A DNA stretch of 64,000 nucleotides from Ypsolopha sequella. Taxonomy: Eukaryota > Arthropoda > Insecta > Lepidoptera > Ypsolophidae. The position numbers and the translations under genes were made by a program. The DNA is taken from positions 19,333,501 to 19,397,500 of the forward strand of contig OW203992.1 of NCBI GenBank assembly GCA_934047225.1, read 5' to 3'. Shown here in pieces: positions 1 to 10,364 of this stretch. The notes beneath the pieces were generated by a model, which made no database searches, was not told where the DNA came from, and saw nothing but the letters and a program-made list of their open reading frames with translations. Position 1 is the stretch's first letter; the number at the start of each line of letters is the position of its first letter.

Positions 1-75
1 TTCATAGTTCACACTCGGGAACACCTCTGACACCCCCTCGGGGATTCATGTCGTGACGATATGTTGTTGTTGTAT
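1..75. repeat. Truncated interspersed repeat at window edge
   Basis: Bases 1-60 closely match 53083-53132: both contain a run about acacctctga followed by gggattcatgtcgtga. The copy is cut by the window edge. It is shared with the 52.6-53.1 kb repeat described below. The family was not identified. Confidence 0.6.
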
Positions 76-116
76 AAATCGCTGAAGTTACCGGGTCTTC
101 ATTATGAATTTGCCTG

Positions 117-456
117 TATAATAAGGTGAATAGGTGACTTTGTTTTATATGACCAAATGCATACTGGAGACTTTATAAGTGATCAGATCAGTAACAAGGT
201 TCGATTACTTACCCTACTTTCTGTGAAATACAGAAAATACAATTTAGGCTTTCTATACTGAGTCGGGGACTCGGGACTCGGGGTAGACCATGAATTTGTA
301 TAGGAAAACAAAAAATATTTTTCGTATTTCGTAAAACGGGTCATTGAACCTTGATCTTGACGACTTATCGTGTCTCTAACAGCGATATGAATAAAAAAAA
401 TATTTATGATAGGTACTTTACATCACTGGTCTCCAATATGAATTTGGTCATATAAA
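117..456. repeat. Diverged copy of fold-back MITE family 1
   Basis: The left part has aaggtgaataggtgact and gtgatcagatcagtaac. The right part has aatatgaatttggtcatata, the inverse of the left arm. The arrangement matches the better-preserved copies at 2512-2775 and 54105-54363. It is older and more diverged, so the ends are approximate. Confidence 0.45.
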
Positions 457-1029
457 TCATAGTTACTTTATATATATTTATAATATAAAATAATATATAA
501 ATTAATACTCGAGGCTTGGTAAGTAAGTAATCAGTATGACGAATTTAGAAAAATAAAATGTTAGTAGGGATTCGGTCTGTGTAGGGTCCGTGCTGAAAGA
601 TAGTAACTAACTGCCTACCTACTTACTTACTAGCCAAAATGTGGTACCTAAAACCTTTGAATCGGAAACAAAAACGAACAAACGTAGCGAAAGCGTACGA
701 AGTTAGTGTTGCCATACTCATACTCATTTATTGGTAAAAAACAAACTTATTAATCGAAAAACTTATTAATCTGACTGACCTAAAAATTCTGTACCATAGA
801 AACAATATTTATACGAGTAAATAACTATGAAATCTATCAAGATTAGCGATTATTTTTAACAAAAAAACTGAAAATAATGTTGAAAATTCTACATTTAGGT
901 ACAAAAAGGATAATTAAAGTCCCTCCGTACAAACTCGTTTCTCCGTACATAACTGGTCCAATCTGTTTTCTGTAAATGTTCCTAAATCCCTACAAGTACA
1001 GATAAATCTATGTTTATGGCAACACAGAG
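457..1029. other. AT-rich stretch without recognised features
   Basis: No ORF, strong repeat or RNA gene was seen. If the transporter gene extends left of the window, this is intron sequence. Confidence 0.4.
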
Positions 1030-1250
1030 TCGTCGCCGGCCGCGCGTGCCGTCCCTTTGATATTTGCCGACATTGCTCAAGGCGGCTTGAGTGAAAGACG
1101 ATTGTCCCTGCTGCATGTAACCAGGCTCGCCGCTACCTATTTGAACACCCGTGTGGATACCGATTTGCCGCCCTGTTTATCTGCGAATACCCTTCTCCCT
1201 GTTACGATATACCTAGGATATAAATGCGAAATAAAGCGTGATAAGTAAGT
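1030..1250. other. GC-richer patch with short ORF (unrecognised)
   Basis: This patch is clearly richer in G and C than its AT-rich surroundings. It has a 63-codon open frame on the plus strand (1057-1248), but its first codon is not ATG. The peptide resembles no family I recognise and does not match the expected upstream SLC7 exon. It could be a repeat fragment, a non-coding exon or a regulatory patch. Confidence 0.25.
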
Positions 1251-1977
1251 ATTTATCCTGATGAGAGAATACCTAGTGAACGTTATTTTCAGCTCGGAAC
1301 GAAAAGCGTTCGTTTAGGACGCAAGAAGCCGGAAGTTCTAATCTCCGAGGACAACGTCACTTTTTGTGTTTTTTTTATTTTATTTTATTTATTCATAAAA
1401 TAAAGCCAAAGCCGAAAACGGGGAAGAGTTGAATAAACGTGGCCGGAGCTACGGGCAAAAGGCTAGTGATAAAATAAAATATAAATCACAATAATAGATT
1501 ATTTTGCAAAGATTGCAGGAAAAATGTAGCGGTAAAGAAATTCACAAGAAACATTTTTTCATTTATTACCTATATTTTTTTTATTATTTAAAAACTTAGC
1601 CGCGGTTTTTTTTCTTTTGTAAATATAATTGGTAGGTATGTACTTGCAATCAATTCTTTTTTTGTCTTCATAATCAGTTACTGGCAAAACTTTAACTACC
1701 TACCTACTATTTTCAATACGGAACCCTAGGTACACGAGTCTGACCTGCACATGACCGTTTTTTTAAGGTTCATTATTTCATCACGAAAAACTGAACCCTT
1801 ATATGTAAAATCACTTTGTTGTTCATCTGTCGGTTTTTAATTAGGCACGAACAGCGCCTGGGCACGAAGGAATTTATTTTGGCACAAGTGAAGAAATAAA
1901 TCCAATAAATAATTTTTATTTATATTTACAATTCTGGAATCAATAATAATAGACAAAACAAAAACAAAATAAATACA
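1251..1977. other. AT-rich stretch; contains a fragment of repeat family L
   Basis: Mostly unremarkable. At 1714-1767 lies a short piece of a repeat seen many times here (family L: gaaccctaggtacacgagtc, then a run of T). Other L copies lie near 24.5, 36.7, 40.2, 45.1-45.9, 55.6 and 62.2 kb. Confidence 0.5.
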
Positions 1978-1982
1978 TGTGA

Positions 1983-2046
1983 CAGGAATCGAACTCTGAA
2001 CCTTATGATTTGTAGTCAGACAGTATATCACTTATGCTATTGAAGT
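1983..2046 (-). repeat. tRNA-like (SINE-head-like) sequence
   Basis: Read on the minus strand this has an A-box-like tagcataagtgat followed, about 40 bases later, by a B-box-like agttcgattcc. That is the layout of a pol III internal promoter. It does not fold into a convincing full tRNA, so a SINE head or tRNA pseudogene is more likely than a working tRNA gene. Confidence 0.4.
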
Positions 2047-2511
2047 ATTTTTATTGGTGTGAAATTTAAGTACAATTTAGTACGCAATCTAATCATGCGA
2101 AACCGCCATGTAGTTAAACCGCACACACGTAAAGCATATTCACACACATCTAACAGTTTTATAGTATGACATCCACAACTACACACGTAAAATGATGGAC
2201 ATTTAACTGAACTTTAAAAGCTAAAATAACCCAATTATTGTTGTAAAATATAACTTTTATTTAAATTCGCGACATTCTTGTATTAAAATGTAATAAAATA
2301 CAGTGATAAATACAAGCTAAAATTTGTACTTCAGCTGATCTTGGTTAATTAATTTTGTATGGAAATTGGCACTACCGTTTAACCTTAAGGGGCGGTCGGG
2401 CGATGACGGAAGACACCACTTATCTTAATTCGTCAGAAATAGGAAGCTACTCTTAGAACACGTTGCTTGTCTAGATGGATGAGTGACGGGTATTCAAGAT
2501 ATTGATATATA
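2047..2511. other. Unremarkable AT-rich stretch
   Basis: No ORF or strong repeat structure was recognised. Confidence 0.4.
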
Positions 2512-2775
2512 TACAAGGTGAATTTGTGAACATCGTCCAAATTCATACTTGAGCCTTGGTAAGTGATCAGTATCATGGATCAATAACAATTTTTGTGAAA
2601 TTCGTAAAATTAAATTTCGACTCCCCATAGTGATTCACTCAGGACTGGGAGTAAATTACTATGGGAAGTCGAAATTTCATCGTACGAATTTTACAAAAAT
2701 TGTTATTGATTCATGATGGTGATTACTTACCAAGCCTTCAGTATGAATTTGGACGGTGTTCAAAAAGTCAAAGTA
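2512..2775. mobile_element. Fold-back MITE family 1
   Basis: This ~264-bp element is palindromic almost end to end. The left arm starts tacaaggtg and carries ggtaagtgatcagtatca; the right arm carries the inverse and ends at a short copy of the terminal sequence. Flanking TA is consistent with a TA target. A better-preserved copy lies at 54105-54363. It has no coding capacity and is presumably mobilised by a transposase encoded elsewhere. Confidence 0.75.
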
Positions 2776-2810
2776 TTATAAAGATAAAACTAAAATAAAA
2801 TAAATATAAT

Positions 2811-2946
2811 GTGAGTGGTCACGCGAAAAGAGACATGAAGGACCCGAAAGAATTGGGCAAATCGGAGCTTTCAGGAATAGGTTTTAAAACTAGCTTTTCT
2901 CTGGATAATTGTCTCCCTTCAAGTCCCCTTTCGCGTGACCACTCAC
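2811..2946. mobile_element. Small MITE with perfect 18-bp TIRs
   Basis: A 136-bp element bounded by GTGAGTGGTCACGCGAAA and its exact reverse complement. The interior has no ORF. The superfamily was not assigned. Confidence 0.7.
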
Positions 2947-3179
2947 GTATAAGTAAATTAAAGTAAGTAACTAACAACAATTTAATTACAAAAGAGTGTA
3001 GTGTGTGTTCTTACTGCTTGTTTATACCTTGTTTGACTAATTTGTTTGGCAAATGTTTTGTATACCTGTTAGTGGCGCATGTATCGGAACGTTTGTGAAA
3101 ATGTAATTTTTAATGTAAGAATACGTGTAATATTTCTATAAATAAATAAATAAAAAATATATATATATTTAAAGATAGA

Positions 3180-3320
3180 TAATTTGGTGCAGATCGCCTT
3201 TGACGTGTCGATGAGGCGCAGCGAGATTTCTTTGAAAATTCGGTGCGCTTCCAGGCACCACAGACCGAAAGTCTCGACCCCAAACCACAGAATAAATACA
3301 ACGCCCAAACGGCGCAAATT
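3180..3320 (-). pseudogene. Fragment of a non-LTR retrotransposon ORF
   Basis: The minus strand encodes a short peptide containing GVETFGLWCLEAH and FKEISLRLIDTSKA, within an open frame spanning 3069-3332. The pattern (ETFG..., then hydrophobic helix residues before a Ser/Thr-rich turn) resembles the C-terminal part of some insect non-LTR retrotransposon polyproteins, just after the reverse transcriptase. The rest of the element was not found. The assignment rests on family memory and needs a profile search. Confidence 0.4.
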
Positions 3321-3332
3321 GTTTGTTTTCAT

Positions 3333-3952
3333 TTCGTCTTTCGGTGAACTGTCATTGGCTGCTACTGGGAATTAAGCGATAAACGAAGTTATTTTGTCTG
3401 TGAGTTTATTAAGTCTACCTTTATAGTGATGTCCCAAGTATCCTTTAGCCAGGAAGACTGATGACTGTTGTTGGCTGGATTAGGATAGCTGAAGTGCAAC
3501 ACTTCGAGAGAAGTTCATTTCCAACCGTGGACTGCAACTTGTATTCGCCGGTGATGGATGATGCAAGTTATCTGTGCTGTGACATAACATCAGTTTTGTG
3601 TTGCCAAAATATGACCTCTGAACTTAGATATCAAAACATAATAATTCTACTAACCAAGAAATTTTTACGCAAATTGTTAAGTATGCAAAATCTGTTTTGT
3701 GTACAGAGATGCGATATTGCCTGCCTCAATGCCGTGTGCATTTAAGGGGACCACTATTACTGAGGACCTTGCTAAGCCGCGATAAGGTCCGATTTAATTC
3801 TGATATTATGTTAATAATAAAAATATATATCTGTGATGAACTACAGAATATCTGGATTGAGAAGGCTTAATTAGTATTTTTAATGTTTATCAAAGTAATC
3901 TTAAAAAATAAACACCAAAACAAGGTCCAAATTAAGACTAAGATCTAATTTA
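3333..3952. other. No supported feature
   Basis: A 94-codon open frame lies at 3461-3745 on the plus strand. It has no recognisable motif and no splice context, so it is probably chance. Confidence 0.35.
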
Positions 3953-4021
3953 TTAGCAATCCAGCGTGGAAATGTCGCCAACATACTGGGCACATTGCCG
4001 TGGAGCAGCCATATGGACTAA
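3953..4021 (+). pseudogene. C-terminal tip of a non-LTR retrotransposon ORF
   Basis: A 22-codon stretch ending in TAA encodes LAIQRGNVANILGTLPWSSH plus two residues. This looks like the extreme C terminus of the same kind of insect non-LTR polyprotein suspected at 3180-3320, but on the opposite strand. A T-rich 3'-UTR-like tract follows. It is too short to code for anything functional: the 3' end of a heavily 5'-truncated insertion. Confidence 0.5.
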
Positions 4022-4499
4022 GTTTGTTATTTGTAATTTTTTTATTTATTATATAAGTTTTTAGGATTATTTAGTTTTAATTTTAGGTTATTTTTTTTAA
4101 TGAAAAAACCCGTAACTTAATCAAATTGAAGATATTATAACAACAAATGAGTTCCCTGTAGAATATTAGTTATAATACATAATTGTAAGTGAATATAATA
4201 ATAAATTAGGTATATTTTAGCGCGTTCTCATCTTGATTCCCCCTCGAACGACGGACGGAGAGATTAGTGCGGGACGAGTAGTGTAAGAGAGTGAAACGTA
4301 CGCACCCAAGGTAACCAGCATTAGATGTCACCTTAACTCCAGTATTTTGTTTTCCTTCAAACTCATACTTTCCTGTTACCTACACATTTAAAATTACCAA
4401 ACGTAACTCTCGATACCATTTTATGTTCGTCGTCAATGACGCGCAAGACCACATTAGGCACATTACTGTACTACTGTTGTTATATCAAAGAAGAAGAGG

Positions 4500-4912
4500 C
4501 TATGCGAATTTTATTTTTGTCACGGTCACTCCAAGCGAAAACACGCTCAGTGCGAGAGGGGCGGATTCAGGGCGAAAGCGAAAAATGTTAGTTTTATAAT
4601 TTTTATAAAAAAACTAAAATAGCCAGCAAAATTTCAAATATCAAATCTCTAGATATCGTTGAAACACACAAAATATGTTTGAGTTCCGTATATGGTTCCT
4701 ACTCGTCAAACGAGGAGGAAAAGTGTGTTTGAAGACCTCATTTCAACAATTATTTCTATCGAGGAAAATTTATCCAAATATGTTTTCCAATTTCAAAACC
4801 CTAGATTATATAGTCAATACCATGACCAGAAACTGATTATAATTTTCCGGGTATTTCATGAAATACACAGAAAAGAAACACCCGTATTTTTTTCGCATAT
4901 CGCCTTATAATT
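4500..4912 (+). mobile_element. Diverged copy of TTAA-flanked MITE
   Basis: Similar in order and content to the elements at 7021-7436 and 53648-54050. Shared landmarks are cagtgcgagagg near the left, then a tract ending caattatttctatcgag, and an end resembling the TIR (gcatatcgcctta). It is older than the other copies, and the left end is not clear. Confidence 0.5.
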
Positions 4913-5422
4913 TGTCGCGCCACAAAAAAACAGCATTTAAATAATTTGGTTAGCATACAAAGATTTTGTTTGCAATAAAAAAAAAACAGGCAGCAATGTT
5001 TGTTCCGCAAATAATTTTGATAATGGTCAAAAATTAAATCATAAATAGGCAGCTTACAATAACATGAGTTTGCATAATAAACATTCAGTCCGCAAAATAA
5101 CTACTTGATCAGCAAGATTTCATGATTAATCAGTAGAGAAAACATGTCGATGCAAAAAGTAGGTTGAATATGTTCCAAAACCGAATCAGAGCACCCCGAC
5201 TCTATACAGTCTTGTGGATACTACCCCTAGAGTGTATATAAAAAGCCGTAGGCCTGGAGGAAGGGCAGCCCTCGCCTGCCGTAACAAAGCATAGGCACCC
5301 GTGCGAGCCATAGTGGCTGTGGCTGGTCACCAAAGTAGACGAGACGAACGCCTGTGTACGTGTAGCCACACGAGAAGGGGCCCAGATCGAAGGCTTTGTA
5401 TGAAACGCAATACCTTAGACCT

Positions 5423-5715
5423 GGGGTCACCAAATGGCGGACCCCGGTCCGGATCCCGACCGCCGGCCTATTTTGTGCGGACCCAGAAGAATCTGAGAAT
5501 ATTAGCATAAAAAATTGTGATAATTCAATTTAGCCCGCTACTTACTTTATTTCTTCAATTAGATGTATCCTTAATAATAAAGTGTTCTGATTTCTTTGTT
5601 CTATTTATTCAATGACATTTTAAATCTAGGTAGCTATTTATCATCTAGCAAACGGACTGCGACAGATTTGTTTTTGTTATAAACGGACCCGCAATGAAAC
5701 TAATTGCTGATCCCT
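5423..5715. mobile_element. hAT-like MITE remnant
   Basis: The left end reads ctggggtcaccaaatggcgg. The right end, inverted, reads taagggatcagcaattag. These are degenerate inverted termini of the (C)WGGGRTCASCAAWT type, as in some hAT elements. No clean 8-bp target duplication was found, so the ends are uncertain. Confidence 0.35.
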
Positions 5716-6090
5716 TACCGGTCGGCCATAGCTTCAGGCTTCTGGCGGTGCTTCTTGCTGCGCTTCCAGGCGGTTTTTGCGACGGGCTTTGCCCTGCCAC
5801 GACACCCGTCGGCGCCTTCCACCGCATCGGATGTATAGCGCGCTCGCTCGCTCAAAGCGCTCGACACTAGGTTCGTTTCGTGCGATTGATCACTGGCGCG
5901 GCTCCCCGCCTCCCCGCACACCACCGTCGAGAGAGCGCAAGTCACTCGAAGCCGGACAAGACGCGCGAGATGCGACCCATGGCCGGCCCTATACAACTTC
6001 ATATATTTGTTTTCTCCGCCGGCGCCGTCGCAAGAAAAACCGCTTGGCGCGCCTCTCGAAGCCTGAAGCTAAGGCCGAGGGGTTAGACCA
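5640..6090. other. GC-rich, CpG-rich island of unknown origin
   Basis: About 450 bp of strikingly GC- and CpG-rich sequence in AT-rich DNA. It is open over 60-120 codons on both strands (for example plus 5777-6139 and minus 5715-6002). The peptides are Arg/Ser/Ala/Pro-rich, as expected when stop codons are rare by composition. Nothing recognisable is encoded. It could be a transposon part, a promoter-like island or a fragment of foreign DNA. Confidence 0.35.
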
Positions 6091-6988
6091 TTTGTCTAAG
6101 CACTCGCTCTACGGTCTAAGCACAATACAGTTGGGATAGGTAGTCCTTTATAATTGGACGTCACGTCAGGCGCCTACACAATAGTGGCAACACAACATGA
6201 AATGAACCGCTATATGCAGACGCATCGCACGCATTAAGGCTTGAATACGCGTGGATTTGGTAAAATTGCGTATATTTAGCTCGATTTGTAGGCCAAACTG
6301 GCTACTAGAAAATTCTGGGAAATATATATGTACTTAATCATGGTTTTCTGACGAATTAACCCTTTATAGATTATCGAAATTTTATATCTTTACTCAAATA
6401 AATATATATCTGTAGGTACCTAATTTCGTTCTGTATAATCAATTCGCTCGGACACGGAATATGCGTTTGAAATGAATCTTTCACACAATAAAAGATCTCA
6501 TTATTATCTGCAAAAAAGCCTTACTACTTTATTTCTGTATGTCCTAATGGAGCCACGATTTCAAAATAACTGAAGTTTTGCATGCGCGGTATCTGATTAG
6601 AGCTGGATAGAGAGTTAAAAAACAAACGCGTTAGAGCGGGACCGAATTGTATCATATTGCATCCCCTTAAACGATAATTTTCTATGAATCTCCTTGAAAG
6701 TTCTGCGAACCGCTTTCTGATCGTCAGAAAAACCGAAAAATTATACTAAGAGTGCTCGGACGTATTTCAGTCGTCCACAATAATGTAAGTATTGCATGTT
6801 TCAATTTACATTGTGTTACGAATATGTAGACGTAGATGTAGATGTAGACGTCTACGTCGGAAGAATGTAGTTTCATCTTTATTCTGAAAAGGGTTCAGGC
6901 GTAGTACAAAGCGCGAAAACTATGGTGTAGCGTAGCGCTTGCTACGAGTACGCCGCGCCTCGCCGCAAAAACGCTGCACGACCGCGCG
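6091..6988. other. No supported feature
   Basis: Intron-like sequence. A small local palindrome of gtagacg/cgtctac repeats sits at about 6825-6860. Confidence 0.35.
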
Positions 6989-6989
6989 T

Positions 6990-7563
6990 GTTGGTGTCTA
7001 TTTGGCGCAACACAACTTAAGGTGATATATCGTCCGTGCAAAGGTCCCCGTTACTCCAGGCGGCAAAACCCGCAGTGCGAGAGGGACGGAATCGGGGAAA
7101 ATTATCAAAAAGTCTGTTTTAAATTAATACAAAATTATCTGAAATAGCTACGAAAATTTCCATAACCAGTAATTTAGGTATTGTTAAAACCCATCTAAAT
7201 AAATATTTTTGAAGTCTGTGTGATATCCCAATTTGTCAGAATATCAAAAAAAGTGTAAATTTAGACCACATTTCAATAATTATTTCTATCGAGTGAAATT
7301 CCTCCAATCGTGTTTCCGATAGCCCAAAATCTAGAAAAAGGTTCCAAAATTGTTATACTAATTTATTTTACTTGGAATTTCTTTAAAAGAGCAGATAAAT
7401 AACTTCAAAAAGTGTCAATTTTCACGATATACCCCCTTAACTTATTCGACAGAACTAACCTTGTTTCGAGCATCCTGTCTTTGTCTTTTCTATACAGGAA
7501 GAAAAAGACAGAACGCTTAAACTAAGTTAGTCCTGTCAAATAAGTTAAAACGTGTTACACCGA
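6990..7563. mobile_element. Palindromic MITE, split by a TTAA element
   Basis: The left part (about 6990-7016, with ggcgcaacacaact) and right part (7441-7563, ending near caccgaatcgacac) together match the 160-bp MITE at 48563-48722. The piece between them is the TTAA-flanked element below, so this copy was present first and was then interrupted. Confidence 0.7.
7021..7436 (+). mobile_element. piggyBac-like non-autonomous element, TTAA target
   Basis: A 416-bp element flanked by TTAA on both sides (7017-7020, 7437-7440). It begins ggtgatatatcgtccgtg and ends cacgatatacccc, which are short inverted ends. It has no ORF. TTAA duplication is the hallmark of piggyBac. Related copies lie at 4500-4912 (old) and 53648-54050 (inverted, also TTAA-flanked). 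Confidence 0.65.
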
Positions 7564-7795
7564 ATCGACACAATTGTCTGATTCCGAAACTAAACAATAG
7601 AGTAAGATTTTATGTTTTATAGCGAAATCAATAGCTTTGGATATTCTAAATTTTATTAGAGTGCATTACAAACTAGAAAAGACCATTGTAAACAAATTTC
7701 AAGCAAGACAAATATTTTAAAATATTCCTCGGGCCAGGATATCTTGTTTCAAACTGGATGCAACCATAGACGCCTGAAGCTTCGTTTGTCTGCAG

Positions 7796-7921
7796 GTGTA
7801 TTGACCGCGATCAACTGCATCAGTGTGCGATGGACGATGAGGATCCAGGACGTCTTCACATCCTCCAAGCTGCTGGCTCTAGTCGTCATCATCATCTCTG
7901 GAATCTACTACATGTGTATAG
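7796..7921 (+). CDS. SLC7-type amino-acid transporter, internal exon (TM5 region)
   Basis: This exon encodes part of a LAT-type light-chain transporter (SLC7A5/A8/A10 group). These proteins exchange neutral amino acids across the plasma membrane, usually disulfide-linked to a CD98-type heavy chain. The peptide begins VLTAINCISVRW, continues with RIQDVFTSSKLLAL and ends in a hydrophobic helix VVIIISGIYYMCIG. This aligns with the loop before TM5 and TM5 itself of human LAT1/LAT2. The acceptor is a ctgcag at 7790-7795 and the donor is gtaagt at 7922. The exon is 126 nt; its first two bases finish a split Gly codon and its last base opens another, matching the next exon. No upstream exon was found in the window. 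Confidence 0.9.
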
Positions 7922-7937
7922 GTAAGTGCGGAAGGAT

Positions 7938-8528
7938 GATCATTCTTAGTAGATCCATAAGAATAGTCCATATGGATCTACTTAGACTTTATTTTTATTA
8001 GATCCAGTTTATACTATATGGATCTACTATACTATTTACTTAGTAGATCTATTACTGATCTAGACTGAATTTACTTAGTATCCATGTAGTAAAATCTGGA
8101 TCTATACAACGTGCAACAGAAAGGTGTAACCATATTTGAAGATCTTATTCAGTCAATGGTATAGAACAAGTTTTACTATGGAGCCAACCCTGAAATCTCA
8201 AAAAGAAATCTGTTGTTCCATACATTTCGGCCGAGCGGCATTGCATTTTTCTATGAAACAGTTAAATTCTTTTTTCGAGATACAGGTTTTGTTCCATAGT
8301 AAAAGTCGTTATATACCATTGACTGAATAAGATCTTCAAATATGGTTACACCTTTCTGTTACACGTTGTAACAGAAAAAAAAAAACAGGAAACAAAAAGT
8401 GTCTGTAGATCCACTTTTCATTTAAGCCAAATTTTCTCAGCAGATCCATGTAGTAAAACCTAGATCTAATGAGAATAAAAGTCAGTTGATCCATATGGAT
8501 CTATTTTATGGATCTAAAAAGAATGATC
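7938..8528. mobile_element. Palindromic element with AGATCCATATGGATCT motifs, host of a nested MITE
   Basis: The left arm starts gatcattctta and the right arm ends aagaatgatc. Both arms carry ccatatggatct and a tagatcc series in inverted order, over about 130 bp each. The central part is occupied by the MITE at 8105-8370. The element starts only 16 bp after the donor of the upstream transporter exon, so its insertion nearly touched the splice site. Confidence 0.6.
8105..8370. mobile_element. Palindromic MITE family 2
   Basis: A 266-bp inverted-repeat element that starts tacaacgtgcaacagaaagg and ends with its near-exact inverse. Arms of about 100 bp share accatatttgaag and cttattcagtcaatggtat. 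A second copy lies at 56976-57240 in the last intron. TA at both ends suggests a TA target. No ORF of interest. Confidence 0.8.
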
Positions 8529-8937
8529 GCAAAGGATCCGATACACACCTGACATGCCTTTCATTTATTTTAAAAGTAAATAGTACTTTTACATATCGAA
8601 AAATACAATTATTTGTACCGTCACTAAATTGCGATGTCTGACAATTAATTCTAAATAATATTATCATTGTTTCCAGAGACATTAACATTATCGGTTGTAG
8701 ATAATTCTGCACAGTTTAGCAAAGTTTTTGACACTAATGTTATCTTTTATTAATACAAATTAAACCGATCTTATTGACCTGTAGCTTGACTTGTCAATTA
8801 GGGACCAAAACAGTTAAATTGTTTATTTTGTAAAACGTCTTCCATACTATCCCATGAGGAAATCATACTTCAATGATTTCAACATTATTTACTTGAAAAA
8901 AATGTTTACTGGTTTGTGCAAGCAGATGGAGATACGG
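8529..8937. other. No supported feature
   Basis: AT-rich intron sequence between the palindromic element and the tandem array. Confidence 0.35.
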
Positions 8938-10364
8938 GTGTGCATGTCTCTCGAAGATAATACGACATAATAATGTATGTATAGGTAATAGCGTGAATAG
9001 TATGCAACTGTCACATCCACACACATTCACATTTACAGGTGTGCATGTCTCTCGAAGATAATACGACATAATAATGTATGTATAGGTAATAGCGTGAATA
9101 GTATGCAACTGTCACATCCACACACATTCACATTTACAGGTGTGCATGTCTCTCGAAGATAATACGACATAATAATGTATGTATAGGTAATAGCGTGAAT
9201 AGTATGCAACTGTCACATCCACACACATTCACATTTACAGGTGTGCATGTCTCTCGAAGATAATACGACATAATAATGTATGTATAGGTAATAGCGTGAA
9301 TAGTATGTAACTGTCACATCCACACACATTCACATTTACAGGTGTGCATGTCTCTCGAAGATAATACGACATAATAATGTATGTATAGGTAATAGCGTGA
9401 ATAGTATGCAACTGTCACATCCACACACATTCACATTTACAGGTGTGCATGTCTCTCGAAGATAATACGACATAATAATGTATGTATAGGTAATAGCGTG
9501 AATAGTATGTAACTGTCACATCCACACACATTCACATTTACAGGTGTGCATGTCTCTCGAAGATAATACGACATAGTAATGTATGTATAGGTAATAGCGT
9601 GAATAGTATGTAACTGTCACATCCACACACATTCACATTTACAGGTGTGCATGTCTCTCGAAGATAATACGACATAATAATGTATAGGTAATAGCGTGAA
9701 TAGTATGCAACTGTCACATCCACACACATTCACATTTACAGGTGTGCATGTCTCTCAAAGATAATACGACATAATAATGTATAGGTAATAGCGTGAATAG
9801 TATGCAACTGTCACATCCACACACATTCACATTTACAGGTGTGCATGTCTCTCAAAGATAATACGACATAATAATGTATAGGTAATAGCGTGAATAGTAT
9901 GCAACTGTCACATCCACACACATTCACATTTACAGGTGTGCATGTCTCTCAAAGATAATACGACATAATAATGTATAGGTAATAGCGTGAATAGTATGCA
10001 ACTGTCACATCCACACACATTCACATTTACAGGTGTGCATGTCTCTCAAAGATAATACGACATAATAATGTATAGGTAATAGCGTGAATAGTATGCAACT
10101 GTCACATCCACACACATTCACATTTACAGGTGTGCATGTCTCTCAAAGATAATACGACATAATAATGTATAGGTAATAGCGTGAATAGTATGCAACTGTC
10201 ACATCCACACACATTCACATTTACAGGTGTGCATGTCTCTCAAAGATAATACGACATAATAATGTATAGGTAATAGCGTGAATAGTATGCAACTGTCACA
10301 TCCACACACATTCACATTTACAGGTGTGCATGTCTCTCGAAGATAATACGACATAATAATGTAT
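8938..10364. repeat. Tandem array: seven 101-bp then 97-bp monomers
   Basis: Counting from gtgtgcatgtctct, units start at 8938, 9039, 9140, 9241, 9342, 9443, 9544 and 9645 (period 101). They continue at 9742, 9839, 9936, 10033, 10130, 10227 and 10324 (period 97; last unit partial). The 4-bp difference is loss of one tgta in the atgtatgtatagg segment. Units within each block are nearly identical, with only scattered changes (gcaactg/gtaactg; tcgaag/tcaaag). Open frames on the minus strand are simply the repeat read through and end in different frames. Confidence 0.95.

Noticed and set aside
1983..2046. Functional tRNA gene
   Set aside because: Only A- and B-box-like blocks are present. A full cloverleaf with paired acceptor stem was not found. 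The same applies to 62088-62125.
5777..6139. 120-codon plus-strand ORF in the GC-rich island, with overlapping minus-strand ORFs
   Set aside because: Open frames on both strands are expected from high GC. The peptides show no domain.
8938..10364. CRISPR-like array
   Set aside because: The whole monomer is repeated without unique spacers, in clearly eukaryotic DNA, so this is a tandem satellite.
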